Below are positions 22,387-35,045 of a stretch of 64,000 bases of DNA, in pieces. The position numbers and the translations under genes were made by a program. Within the stretch, counting starts at the first letter, position 1, and the number at the start of each line of letters is the position of its first letter. A model generated the notes under the pieces. That model made no database searches. It saw only the letters and a list, made by a program, of their open reading frames with translations, and was not told where the DNA came from. The stretch is taken from the NCBI GenBank assembly GCA_028564925.1, contig CM053028.1, positions 436,981,071 through 437,045,070 of the forward strand. Reading direction: 5' to 3'. The DNA is from Lithobates sylvaticus. Its lineage: Eukaryota; Chordata; Amphibia; Anura; Ranidae.

Positions 22387-23252
22387 GCTATTGGTAATCG
22401 CTGAGTTGTCTTTTCAGTTGCAAAAGTATTCCAATACATAATATGATTTATCAGATTTTTTTTTTTTTTTTAAATCATCAGAACAACATCAGGGACATTT
22501 TTGTTATACTATTTATCCATATCTATAGCCCCAACAAATACAGAGTACATAGATTGTTCAAATGAGTCGAATTATAAGACAAGTTGTTAGCATGAAAGAT
22601 CTTCTGGGTGGGCGAGTACTTTAAATGAACAGGACCTGCAACCAGGTAAGGATAGGTTAACAAAAAGGGGGGGGGGGGGGGTTGAGGCTGAAGATCTGTT
22701 TTATTTGCACGTATTAACCATTACTACTGTTTAAAATGAACCCCCAATATATTTTAGTGCTTTCAACCTTTTTCAGTTATCTTCAGCAAGTATGATGTCA
22801 AATGTATTTATTTATACAGTATAACCATATACAATATACATATGCAAATTATTTAAAAGGAAATCATTTTATTTTACATCTTTAACCTATTGAATATGTT
22901 CCTACTGGACAAATAGCAGAAACAATTTGTTGTCAGAACAATCTTAATTACTACTCTTGTATTTTTTCTATAGAACAGGATGAAACTTTCCCCAAATCTT
23001 TCAGAAAATTTCAGCACATAAGCAGTGAAGCTTTGGTGGTCATAAATCTTTCAGACTAAGAACATGTCTGATACCAACAATCTATTTACTCTGTATTTGT
23101 TGGGGCTATATATATGGGTAAATAGTACAACAAAAATTTTGTTTTTAATTAAAATTATTCTGATGATTAAAAAGAAAAAAAAATCTGATAAATCATAATA
23201 TATATTGGAATCCTTTTGCAACTGAAAAAACAACTCAGCCATTACTAATAGC
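22387..23252. repeat. Long inverted repeat with about 172-177 bp arms
   Basis: Arms 22387-22558 and 23076-23252 are inverse copies with scattered differences, sharing GCCCCAACAAATACAGAGTA, TTCAGTTGCAAAAG and GATTTATCAGATTTTTTTTT. A 517 bp spacer separates them, holding a G-run near 22670. This is either a foldback-type non-autonomous element or an inverted duplication. No TSD was recognised at the outer ends. Confidence 0.85.
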
Positions 23253-24234
23253 TTTCTAAAAGACAAAGTTCCATCCCTAACTGGAACATAGATTTAAATT
23301 ACTTTTATTCCCCACGGTTTTGTGATATCATCCTTTTTTGAAAAAAAAAATACATTAAGAATTGTAGATCCTGTATAATATTATATGTAGATGAAAACTC
23401 TATTTACCTATTCCAGGTTTAAGATCCTTCCTTTCGGATGGCCTGACCAGGACTTTGCTACTATCCAACAGTTACAGACTGTCTGTTGTACAAACTTTGG
23501 TCTACATCAGAGAGGTCCAGGGTTAAACATTGGAGACCTTGATGTCAGTTTACTTTTATAGTTTCACTACGTAGCTGAAACACGACACACATCTTTATCG
23601 CAAAAACATTTAGCTTACTTTAGGGTATGTCTACCCATCATTTCCAGGTTGGCAAGATTTAAAAATATTCCTACTTTTAAATAAATGTTGAGCTAGAGGT
23701 TTAAGAGGTCATTAGCTCAAAAAAAAAAATACTTATACTAGCAAGTATGTATAGAACTCCTAAACAATCTTCTCTGATAACTTTTATAATTCTGTAATTT
23801 TTGTTCAGATCCCCTTGGGCAGCATCTACTTAACTAATATAATCGATACGCCTCTTTATGGTGTTGTACCCATAACCAGTTTTAAGTTCCATGTACTTTG
23901 TCAACACAGCAGATAGGCAAGAAAAGACACTGAATCCAAAAATAAGTCAGTTTTATGACTATGAAGCATACATAGGTGAAATATGCAATAAGGAAATAAA
24001 CAAATAGTAACCTTTCTCACTGATTTTCACATATTCTACCAATTTTGTATACAGGTGACAGATTAAAAAGAAAACGTGTCATATACTTTTTCCTTCAACT
24101 GCTATACTAAAAAGCCAAATGATTGACAATTTGTAGTGAAAAAACACCCATGTTCCCTGTATAGTAACGGAGGGAAAATAAAGAGGCCCTGTCATTTCAT
24201 TTTCCTTCTCCCTTTAGTGTGGCAACTGTAAAAT
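23253..24234. other. No gene recognised
   Basis: Unique AT-rich sequence without open frame, domain or tandem structure. Confidence 0.55.
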
Positions 24235-24968
24235 GTGTAGGCATGTAGGAAGGAGGTCCTGATTCCCCTATATAGATCTTTAGTTAGACCTCATTTACAA
24301 TACTGTGTCCAGTTCTGGATACCTCACTTACAAAAATATATTAATAAGATAAATCCATAGATGGGCAACAAAAAAGTTCTGAGGGATAAAACATATCAGG
24401 AGAGACTGGGGGAACTTAAAGTGGAGGTTAACACAAAAAGTGAACCTCCGCTTTTCGGAACCCTCCCCCCCTCCGATGTCACATTTGGCACCTTTCAGGG
24501 GGGAGGGGGGTGCAGATACCTGTATAATACAGGTATCTGCACTCACTTCCGGGAATAGACTCCCGTGGGAGTCACGCCCCTTCGCGTCACCCCCCGCTGT
24601 GTTCTGGGAAACACACAGGTCCAATGAACACAGCGGGGACCAGTGAGGACACAGAGCGCGACTCGCGCATGAGCAGTAGGGAACCGGGAAGTGAGGCCGC
24701 AACGCTTCACTTCCTGATTCCCTCACCTAGAATGGCGGCGGGGACAGCCGAGAGACGAGCGATTGCTCGGCTTCGACTGCCGACATTGCGGGCACCATGG
24801 ACAGGTAAGTGTCCATTTATTAAAAGTCAGCAGCTGCAGTATTTGTAGCTGATGGCTTTTCATTTTCTTTTTGTTTTTTGGGTGGACCACCACTTTAATA
24901 TGCACAGTTTGGAGGAAAGAAGGGAAAGGGGAGACATGATTGAAACTTTTAAATACATTTAGGAGGGC
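24235..24968 (+). mobile_element. LINE remnant (CR1/L2-like reverse transcriptase C-terminus), split
   Basis: Bases 24238-24320 translate as LIPLYRSLVRPHLQYCVQFW and then IPHLQKYI, the conserved region just after the reverse transcriptase core of CR1/L2-type LINEs. The following bases match the expected RATK and YEERLREL positions with decay, including an in-frame stop near 24357. The segment stops at 24419, resumes at 24899, and continues to GGAGACATGATTGAAAC, the usual next block. The gap is a TTAA-site insertion. Only a few hundred bases of the LINE remain. Confidence 0.72.
24420..24894. mobile_element. TTAA-site MITE inserted in the LINE remnant
   Basis: TTAA at 24416-24419 and 24895-24898 flank ends AGTGGAGGTTAAC and the inverse of AGTGGTGGTCCACC. 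The element is 475 bp and non-coding, with a perfect hairpin at about 24511-24541 (GCAGATACCTGTAT and its inverse). The LINE sequence reads through when the element and one TTAA are set aside, which shows the exact target. Confidence 0.85.
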
Positions 24969-26389
24969 AGTATTTTCTACTTATATATATATAATGTACC
25001 ATAATGTAATATATTATATATATTACATTATGGTAATGGGTAGGAACAACCAAAGGGGAAATCTGCCTGTAAAATATGTAACAGATGTAAAGCTAGTGTC
25101 TGGCTCCCACTAAGATCAACCTATGATTAAAATATAATGATTGGAGGTATTACACATCAGTTTGTTTTCCCCCTATTAATTGCAAGCCTTCTCCAGGGAG
25201 GGCATTCTTGTTACTTTAGGTCATCTGGCGCATACTATAAAATCAATACCAATTCGGCAATACATTGACCTCAGGAAATATTGTTCATTAGAAGAGAGTT
25301 TTCAGAAGGTTTGTCTAAAGCTGCCCATGGACATTAGATGACAGTTTCCCGATGTGACATTTTTTGTATAGATTAATCCAATGTCTATGGAGTAGTGTAT
25401 AACAGCCCCATATGTGCATATTTGGGAACAAAGTGAGCAAGCAGATTAAAAAAGGTTAGTAGATCAATACTAATTTCCCCAACACTGGGATTGTCTGTTT
25501 CCCTTTCCTCCTCCATTACATTAAGCTGGAGCGCAAGTGTACCACTGACTTCTTAGAGGTTGTGAAAAGAAATTTTAAATGCTGTATATACAGTACATGT
25601 ATTTAATTCTGTATGCTTTGTCTACTGCAGCCAAAGTCCTTGGCAATATATTAACTCTTCTGCCAAGTACTCAAATTCCTAAGTCCCTGAGAAGAAACCA
25701 ACCTGCCTATGTGCTGCTTACATTTTTAATATTTTTTTTTTGTATAATCATGTTTTATTGAGTTACAAACAGTAAAAAAGGAACAAACCAGGTAAGTACA
25801 ATTGCAAGCTTTCTCAGGAAACATACAGTGTATATCATGACATATATATAACAAGTGAAGAAAGCTTAGGGAACAAAGTGCTTCTATAGCTACATCTAGT
25901 TCCAAAGCACATATTAATATTGTGAAGTGAAAAGAAACACAACAGGCGCAAACAACCAGTACACTGTCATGATAGCTCACTATCTGTAATACACCAAAGA
26001 ACTTCACGAAAGGGAGAGGAAAAGGTGGGGGGGGGGGGAGTAAAAGGAGGGAGATAAAGAAGAAGAAATTAAAAAAAGCAAAGGCATTACCTACTAACTA
26101 TTGCCTGGGTATTGTAAAGTTCAATAAGTGGGAATAAGCTAATGTGGTTCAAAACATACAAAAGGTTGCCGTAACTTACAAAAAAAAGTCATCTGGTATC
26201 GCTGTCGAATTGTACATCCACCCTGTCCAAACATCTCTAAATTTCTCTTGTTTTTTTTTTTTTTTTTTTTCCAATTTCTTTATTTAGATAAGGCATATGG
26301 TAATACAGAAACCTCAACACTGGTGTACATGTAGTGGAACACTTCCATAAACAAGACCCTAGTCACAACACCATATTTTAGTAAAGGAT
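24969..26389. other. No gene; two T-runs that may be reversed poly(A) tails
   Basis: T-runs at about 25730-25741 and 26251-26272 are each followed by sequence of the type TTTATTGAG or CTTTATTTAG. They could be tails of two minus-strand retroposed sequences, but no coding remnant supports that. A G-run lies near 26027. Confidence 0.35.
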
Positions 26390-29300
26390 TGTCAAGAAAG
26401 ACGTCCAGGGTCCCTGACTGCCGGTAGGAGAGTTGGCTACAGTGTCTCCATTGGAAGAGCCGCTCAGCGCGCAGAGCTTTACGAAGACCCGCAATTAACA
26501 GCAACTGCAGAGACGGCCCTGCATTCCCTGCAGCAAGGCCGCAGACCAGCGGAAGATTATGCGTCTGAGTTCAGGCGCTGGAGTTCCGATACCAACTGGA
26601 ACGACTCCGCCCTGCGGTACCAGTTCCGCACGGGTCTCTCTGAGCCACTGAAAGATGAACTGGCCCGAGTGGACACACCAGAGACTTTAGATGCGCTTAT
26701 TAATCTGTCCATACAGATTGACAGGCGACTACGACAACGGAGGTCTGAACGTGCCGCCGGTCCTTCCAGACCAATCTGGATGCTTCCCCGTGTACCTAGC
26801 CCGCCTCAACCGACTCCCCGAGCTCCCGTGACCTATACTCCCGATGTTCCGGAACCCATGCAGTTAGGCTTACTTCGTCCATCTCTGACACCTGAAGAGC
26901 GGCAACGCAGGCGATCCAATAACCTGTGCCTCTACTGTGGCGAATCGGGACATTATGTGAGATCCTGTCCTGCTAAGCTCCGTAAGTGCTGCACTACCTC
27001 TTTTGCTCTTACTCCTACTCTGCCGAATAATACTTCTCACCTTGCTGTCTCCGTTCTTTTTCAGCTCCCAGGAGGGAATACCCGGGTAACCGCTATCATT
27101 GACTCTGGAGCCTGCAGCGGTTTCATGGACTTAGCTTTTGCCACCCGGCACCAAGTCCCCCTGCGACCAAGGGCAAAGGGTCTCTCTGTACATCTGGCTG
27201 ACGGCTCGGCTCTTAAATCTGGACCTGTCACACAAGAGACTGTACCAATATTCACCACTATTGCCGGAAACCATGAAGAACTATTATGCCTGAACATCAT
27301 CCAATCCCCTCTGTTTCCAGTTATTCTAGGCATGCCCTGGCTGAGGGCTCATAACCCATTGATTGATTGGACCACTGGGGAGATCAGCTTCCCCTCCTCC
27401 TACTGTCATCAATATTGTCTACTGGAGACGGCTCAAGTATCTTCCCCCCTACTCTGTATGGAAGCTGATGAAGAGACCAGTCAAGCCGTACCTGAAGTCT
27501 ATCACGGGTTCTTAGACGTTTTCAGCAAGAAGGGCGCAGACACCCTTCCTCCTCACAGGCCATATGACTGCCCGATTGAAATCCTTCCCGGTGCAGAAGT
27601 TCCATTCGGGAGAATCTTCCCCTTAACTGAGCTAGAACTAGGGACTCTGAAGGCCTATATTGATGATAACTTGGAGAAGGGGTTCATCCGGCCCTCTACT
27701 TCCCCAGCAGGGGCAGGAATTTTCTTTGTAGAGAAAAAAGATCACTCACTACGCCCCTGCGTAGACTATCGGGAGCTTAACAAGGTCACCATCAAAAATC
27801 GGTACCCTCTACCCTTGGTACCTGAGTTATTCCAAAGACTGGGGACTGCAGCGACATTTACAAAACTGGACCTTCGCGGGGCATACAAACTCATCCGCAT
27901 CCGGAGTGGTGACGAGTGGAAGACTGCCTTTCGCACCCGGTTCGGGCATTTTGAATATTTAGTTATGCCCTTCGAACGAACGATATTTTCAGAGACTACC
28001 TCGACCTATTTGTCATAGTATATTTGGATGACATTCTGATCTTTTCGCCCTCCCTGACAGAGCATCGCGAACATGTTAAAAAGGTACTAACCAGACTTCG
28101 ACGCCATGGCTTGTATGCAAAGCCGGAGAAATGTGTGTTCGAACAGCAGAGCATCCAGTTCTTAGGACTGATTATTTCTGTGGAAGGTATCAAGATGGAC
28201 CCACAGAAGGTTTCCGCCATCTTGGACTGGCCAGTCCCTACTGACAAAAAAGGCGTTCAACGCTTTGTGGGCTTCGCAAATTTCTACCAGAAATTCATCA
28301 GAGGATTCTCGACTATCATTTCCCCCATCACAAGTCTAACTAAACAGGGCACTAAGTTCTCTTGGTCTCCCGGAGCGCAGGCAGCCTTTGCAACCTTGAA
28401 AGACCGGTTCACTTCGGCATCAGTCCTAAAGCATCCTGATCCGGCGTTACCATACATACTTGAGGTTGACGCCTCAGAAATTGCAGTCGGGGCAGTGCTA
28501 TCCCAGAGACAGGGGCCTAAAGCTCTGTTGCACCCAGTTGCGTTCTTCTCCCGCAAACTATCTGAAGCAGAACGAAACTACGACGTGGGAGACCGAGAAC
28601 TACTGGCAATCAAGGCCGCTCTCGAAGAGTGGCGATACCTTTTGGAAGGAGCAGCACATCCGATTCTTGTGTACACGGATCACAAGAACCTTGAATATTT
28701 AAAAACTGCTAAGAGACTGAGACCACGCCAGGCCAGGTGGGCACTTTTCTTTACGCGATTCTCCCTCCATATAACTTACAGGCCCGGGTCGAAGAACACC
28801 AAGCCAGACGCCCTTTCTAGGATGTTCAGCGAACCTGAAACCTCTTCTCCTCCGGACACCATCTTGTCTTCTGGAAGTTTTCTTTTACTCCAAGAAGATT
28901 TGCTAGCCCAGATAAAACAGGCCTCCGTGGGAATTTCCCCTCCGCCCGATACCACCCTACAAACCAGAGACGATCTGTTATGGTACAGGGAGAAGATCTT
29001 CGTACCTCAGGAGGTGCGAGTTGCTGTTCTGAACTTCTGTCATGACCATGAGTTAGCTGGTCATTTCGGGGTGCACAAGACATCTGAATTGCTCCAATGC
29101 ATGTTCTGGTGGCCGCAGCTAACAAAGGACTGCAGGGACTATGTTGAATCGTGCACCGTCTGCATTCAGAACAAGGGCAGCAAGTCAAAAGCTTGGGGTC
29201 TGTTGAAACCACTACCTGTCCCGGAAAGACCATGGAGGATGATCTCCATGGACTTTATTGTTGAACTGCCTCCCTCGGAAAACCACTCTACCATCTTTGT

Positions 29301-31050
29301 AGTGGTGGATAGACTCTCTAAGATGGCCCACTTCCTTCCCATGAAGGGTATCCCCTCTGCGGCCGAAACCGCAAGAATTTTCATTAAGGAGATCGTAAGA
29401 CTCCATGGCATTCCTGCAAACATAACCTCGGACCGAGGGGTACAATTCACCTCAAAGTTTTGGAGGGCGTTATGTGGCTCTCTGAAGATCAATCTGTCCT
29501 TTTCCTCGGCCTACCACACTCAAACAAACGGCCAGACGGAGAGGACAAATCAAACACTGGAGCAGTACTTACGTTGCTTTTCATCGTTCTCACAAGATGA
29601 TTGGGTTCCTCTCTTACCGCTGGCCGAATTTGCTTATAATAATTCGATTCATTCTGCTACTAAACAAACTCCCTTCTTCGCAAATTACGGATTTCACCCC
29701 TTATTTCTGTCAAACAGCATACCGGAATGTTCTGTACCTGCTGCTCAGGAAACCCTGAATTTTTTTAGTACCAATAATAAATTACTCCAGGAGACAATGA
29801 CAAAAACTCAGGAATACTACAAGGAGGTCTTTGACAGGAAAAGAAGGGGAGAACTTAATTTGAAACCCGGAGATCAGGTCTGGCTGTCTACACTAAACTT
29901 GAAGTTGGCATGTCCCTATAAAAAGCTAGGCCCTAAGTTTGTGGGTCCTTTCCCTGTGGAAAAGAAAATCAATAGTGTGACTTACAAACTAAAACTACCC
30001 GAGTCATTCCGGATTCACCCAGTCTTCCATGTAGCTCTGCTCAAACCCACTGTCCCGGATCCTTTCGCTGGCCGAAACACGGGGCCTCCTGAACCGGTAC
30101 TCATTGATGGAGAAATGGAGTTCGAGGTTGAGTCAATCCTGGATTGTAGGAGGAGATGTGGGCATGTCCAGTATCTGGTGAAGTGGAAAGGGTACGGCCC
30201 GGAAGAAAACTCGTGGGAACCAGAATCCAACATTCACGCAAAGAGGCTGATCCGGGCATTTAATAATGCACACCCAAGTAAGATTGTTCAGTTGGGCATC
30301 CGGAGGCTGCCCCTTGGGGGGGGGCAATGTTAAGAAAGACGTCCAGGGTCCCTGACTGCCGGTAGGAGAGTTGGCTACAGTGTCTCCATTGGAAGAGCCG
30401 CTCAGCGTGCGCGCGGGCGCGCATACGGATGCGCGGGAGCGCGCACGCACGCTGTTTGAGTCCGTTTGGCGCCAGGAGCGCTATTTAAAGAAGATCTTGG
30501 CCATGCCATCTTGCTGTCCGGTCTACAGCGTTCCAGTGACCCCCAGCTACCAGCTATCCTTGTGCTACCTGACTTCTGTTACCTGATTCCAGTACCCGGC
30601 TTGTTCCCGACCTTCCGTGCCTGCTGCCTGTCTCCGAACCCGGCTTGTCCCGACATCTCTTCTGCCTGTTCCTTTGGTTCCTTGTTGCCCGCCTGTTACT
30701 GACCCGGTCTGCTTCACGACTACGCCTTGCCTGCTGATTCTGTACCGCACCTGCCCGCCAGTGTTTGACCCGGCCTGCCTGTGACCTGCTTCCGTTCCGG
30801 ACTCCAGTCTCTTCCCGCTATCCGCAGTTCCCATCTGCCAGCCTGCCACTATAGGGTTCCTGCCCTAGTTTCCTACTGGTCGTCCTACAGCATTCCAGAC
30901 GTCCGGACCAGCCCTACATCTGTAACCTGCCAGGCACTTGTGCCCCTTTGTGCTTCCGAGCCCCTGTCTACTCTACCAGGGGTTCCTGAGCCGGAGGTAT
31001 ACGAGACGCCGCTCCCTGCATTCGTGGGCTCAGCCACCAGGTACATGACA
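26390..31050 (+). mobile_element. Ty3/Gypsy LTR element of the chromovirus group (fossil)
   Basis: AGGAT target duplications at 26385-26389 and 31051-31055 frame an element starting TGTCAAG and ending TGACA. Parts in order: a partial left LTR, part of gag with a CCHC knuckle near 26927, aspartic protease near 27095 (DSGA), reverse transcriptase 27570-28260, RNase H about 28380-28830, integrase zinc finger about 29030-29180 and core about 29235-29700, chromodomain about 30118-30280, purine tract, and right LTR 30328-31050. The order PR-RT-RH-IN with a C-terminal chromodomain defines chromoviruses. It is broken, with about two breaks, and the 5' side is incomplete. The matching duplications and long open stretches suggest a moderately young copy. 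Confidence 0.93.
30328..31050 (+). repeat. Right LTR of the chromovirus
   Basis: It begins TGTTAAGAAAGACGTCC after a GGGGGGGG-containing purine tract and ends CATGACA before the AGGAT duplication. It is 723 bp and GC-rich, with an alternating CG/CA segment at about 30404-30450. Its first 80 bases match those at 26390. Confidence 0.88.
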
Positions 31051-31055
31051 AGGAT

Positions 31056-31279
31056 AAACAAATAATTGAAGACCAGATAGCGGACCTCAGGGTCTAGGAA
31101 GTCTCTGCATCCCGTCCCTCCTACTGTTAGTGCAATTTGCCACACCCACAATTCATTTCTTTGCATGCCACCTAAATATTTTCCCACAAAAAATGAATCA
31201 GCTGTATAGAACAGACTGAGAAAAGTAGGTAATGAAATCACCCTTGCAGTTCAGCTTTATAAAAATGTACACAACTTTA
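31056..31279. other. Short unique stretch, no gene
   Basis: Sequence between the retroelement and the next TTAA-site element. Nothing recognised. Confidence 0.5.
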
Positions 31280-31283
31280 TTAA

Positions 31284-31793
31284 CCACTTGCTTACTGGGC
31301 ACTTATACCCCTTGCCTGACCAGGCCATTTTTCAGCTTTCAGCGCTCTCACACTTTGAATGACAATTGCGCGGTCATGCAACACTGTAAAGAAATGAAAT
31401 TGTTATAATTTTCTTCCCACAAATAGAGCTTTCTTTTGGTTGTATTTAATTATCACTGGGGTTTTTATTTTTTGCTAAACAAACAAAAAAAGACCGAACA
31501 TTTAAAAAAAAAAAAAAATGTTTTTAATAGTTTGTTATAAAATTTTGAAAAACGTTGGCGATCACATTGGCTGACAGCTGATCACGTTGTAAAGGGCTGC
31601 TGTGATTGGCCCTTTTACCCAGATCTGTGATCAGCCTAATCTCCCAAGGACTCTGCGATCACAGAGCACACCACCTGCACGCCGCAGGGGTCACGCGGGC
31701 AGCACGAGCACCGGAGGATGTGCATAGACACCCTCCTGAAATTTCAAGCCTGCGTTGTAGCCGTCTTTCGGCTATAACGCAGGCAGGAAGTGG
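31284..31793. mobile_element. TTAA-site MITE, ends CCACTTGC/GGAAGTGG
   Basis: TTAA at 31280-31283 and 31794-31797 flank inverted ends TTAACCACTTGC and its inverse. Internal blocks GACAATTGCGCGGTCATGCA and ACAAATAGAGCTTTCTTTTG are shared with the element at 44026-44986 and, inverted, with 17230-17374. It is 510 bp and non-coding. Confidence 0.82.
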
Positions 31794-31797
31794 TTAA

Positions 31798-33782
31798 TTA
31801 CAACAAGGTATTAAAGACCTTGAGTGATAAGATAAGTGCATATACATACACCTTCCAACAATGAAATAGCAATGTTTTCAGCACTTGATACAATCCGGAT
31901 TATATAATTTTGCAAATAAATAATTGTTCTTCATAAACTTAGCCCAAAATTTATTCTGCTACATTTCTTTGTTTGAAAATACCCCAAATCAGTGTTTATT
32001 ATTTAGCCTGTAGGAAAGTTATACAGTACACAAACTAGTACTGGTATATATCTTAAAATTGATCAATCCTGATATATTGACGGCCTATCTCATTTCATGA
32101 GGCCCTAAATGCCAGGACAGTACAAATACCCCCCAAATTACCCTTTTTTGGAAAGTAGACACTCCAAGGTATTTAGTAAGAGGCATGACGTTTTTTTTTT
32201 AAGTTGTTATTTTTTTGCCATCATTTTTTGGAAATTAAAGAAATTAAAAAATAAATGTTACATACTGTAACCAGTGCAGTACAGCACCATCATATAACTG
32301 GTGTGGCGGTGGTCAGGGACACTGACTTTAAATTGTATTTATTTTTTTATTACATTTTTTTTAAACAATTTTTTTTTAACACACTGGGGTTTATTTACTA
32401 TAGCATCTAGTCAGCACATGGGTAAACAAGTGGTCACAAGTGACTAAAGTCCATAGAAAATGACTAAATCTAGTCGGAAAAGTCATTCACTATAGCACAC
32501 AGGGAATACATAGTCGTGAAATCAAATTCACTATAGGTCATAAAAATCAGTGACCGACTAAATCAGTAGTCGTGGTAGAAGCACAGGAATTGCACATGGA
32601 AATAATGTTTAGAACTTAATCTCTTAGATTAAATGGCTCCTAAACATGTGGTATATTGTTTGGAGATGATCTGCTTTAAAATTTCTTTAAATATTGCTGT
32701 GAAAGCAGAGAAGATATTTAGAAAAGAAAGGGCACCGCTATCTACGTCGAGAAGAGATAAATTCCCCCTGTTTTTAGAACTCTGTACTGACACGGACTGA
32801 GCATGCCCAGACTGAAAACTAGTCACAATCGTTTTTTTTTTTTTTTTTAAACAGACTGAAAACTAGTCACAATCCTACTCTTATTTCATTTTAGCCCTGT
32901 GCTATAGTGAATTCCGCAATGTGTGAATGCCAAACAAGCTTTCACGACTGGGAATTTGTAAGAGCTAGCAAACTATATAATATTTATATTTAAATGCAAG
33001 TGTCAACCATTGATTCTCATTGTATAACTGTTACTTCCACAAAAACATAAATTTTAATTTTTACATGAACTCTTTAATTCCCAAAATAAATTGTCCTTGC
33101 TGGGTTTTTATGTTGCTTCTTATTCCTTTTTTTTTTACAATGCTAGTAATGTGTAATGTTTTCCTGTTTTTTGAAGATATATTATTCTCTCTCTCTCTCT
33201 CTCTACATATATATATTTGTGTTTTTCCTGCCATGTGCATTGTGTATGACTAGGGACTTTTCCATTTGTGAAATATATTTTTTACACTGAGCATGCTCAG
33301 CCAGTTTGCCATTTGAGCCATATCTCTGGATAAACTGAGCATGCTCAGAGACTTAGCTGTTTGACATAAGTAAATGGTAGGTCATCACCAAAATTCAGAG
33401 GGTAACACCACTATTCTACACACCAAAAAATATCACAGAATAAAACAAGAAACAGAACTCCTGCCTGATGTAGTTCCACCACCACCTATAGATAAATGCC
33501 TAAAGAAATGTAGTATTTAGGTGTACCACCATTGCAAATCTTGACATATGTGGTCCATGGGGAAGGACAGGAAGCAGCCTTATGAATTCCAAACCAGCAC
33601 CAATTGCAGACTCTTACCAAGCAAAAAGCACCAAATTATAGATGGTCCTATTGCAGCATGCTGACAGTAATCAGCCATAACCAGCCTTGGAACCAGATGG
33701 CATATCACAGAAACAGGTTGGTCAATGAAACTCAGGACTTCCAGGGTAAATCTGCATTGATTAACATTTTGCACCTCAGGGA
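31798..33782. other. No gene; (CT)n/(TA)n microsatellite
   Basis: AT-rich sequence. A CT run followed by a TA run lies at about 33185-33219. GAGCATGCTCAG repeats near 33290 and 33338. No domain is seen. Confidence 0.5.
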
Positions 33783-33910
33783 CTTAGAGATAGAGGCTTA
33801 GCACTTCTGCCTTGCAGAACCAGGGTCATTGGTTCAAATCCCACACCTGCCACTATCTGGTTAGAGATTTGTATGTTCTTTCTCTGCTGTGGTGTTATAG
33901 CTTCTTTTTC
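33783..33910 (+). mobile_element. tRNA-derived SINE fragment
   Basis: A box-A-like GAGGCTTAGCACTTCTGCC and a box-B GGTTCAAATCC (33831-33841) lie at tRNA spacing. They are followed by CACTATCTGGTTAGAG and TTTGTATGTTCTTTCTCTG, a body typical of vertebrate tRNA-SINEs. No acceptor stem can be formed, so it is not a tRNA gene. Confidence 0.65.
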
Positions 33911-34960
33911 ACAAGGTACTATATTTCTGATGGGTTTCACATAATGAAAACAAAAGAAATGACATTATAAATAAATTGAGTGTGGGTTTACTGTTTTGGT
34001 CAGATATGGATTTATAAGTATGGTGTAATTCTGCATCCAAATTTAAATGTTGGATGCTGATGAAAAATGTGCTTGTCGACAATTTGTGTGAAGCAGCCCT
34101 TACAAAACTGATATTTCCTGCTTTGTACGCTCCACATGCCCAACAACTTACAACTTGAATTGTTTTGTTTTTGGTATCACTAATCATGGCCAGAGACTTG
34201 GACATTTAATCTTTTCCATTATACACTGCACAGATACATATACGTACTGTATATAGCTGATGCATTCTTTCATTTGCCAAGAGTGTGTGTTCTTGATCAA
34301 AAGGTGTGAGTACTTGAGGCATACACGAGGAGACAGAATGAATTGCACTGGTAGGCATGTCCTTTACTGGGTGGTTGTAGGTGTGGTATCAATCCAACCT
34401 ATGTTATATAAAGGCCTGCACTAGTGCGGTTTGCTTTGCCTAAAAAGAGGCCAGATTATTTGCAGGCAGGGTGCTATAGTGTGCATAATGACCCACACCG
34501 GCTGTGGATTGATGAATGCTTAATCTGTTTGCTGTAATTGTTTTGCATTTTGTCCCTCAAAAGTGGAATTTTGTATGTTTTTCGTCCAGTGTGACCATGT
34601 GTTTCTTGTTTGTGAGCATCAGCTGACCCTTCTCTTTTGATTGTTACTTACAAATCTCACGTGTTAGACAACTCCTAATGTCGATCTAGTTTCCTAAATA
34701 GTTTTTATAAAAATTAAGCTTCCTGCTAACTCTAACCAGAAATGTGTGTGCCACTTTAGAGGGGTGTAGTTATTGTGCTGCCTTTTATTTTGTCAAATTT
34801 TATATCGTGTCTGTTTTGTTTGTTTAATCCTGCCCTTAAACTTTTGATGGGGTGGTGAGAGTTTTTTCCCTAAAATGTTTGACATGGTTAGTGCTCACCT
34901 TATTTTTGTCCCTGCTGTACACTATGAAATTTAAGGTGTGTCCAATTTAAGTGTTTCTTT
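33911..34960. other. No gene recognised
   Basis: Unique AT-rich sequence, no domain or tandem repeat. Confidence 0.5.
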
Positions 34961-35045
34961 TAGATTGTAAGCTCTTTAGAGCAGGGCCCTTCTAACCATA
35001 TTGTAAAGTGCTGTGAAAAATGTTGCAACATTAAATGTCAATTTT
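34961..35045 (+). repeat. Second copy of the AGATTGTAAGCTC dispersed repeat
   Basis: TAGATTGTAAGCTCTTTAGAG and a GTAAAGTGCTGTG block match the element at 20748-20862 in order, with more decay. Confidence 0.45.

Noticed and set aside
25731-26272. Minus-strand LINE 3' ends marked by T-runs
   Set aside because: Only T-runs and short A/T-rich motifs support it; no coding remnant or target duplication was found.
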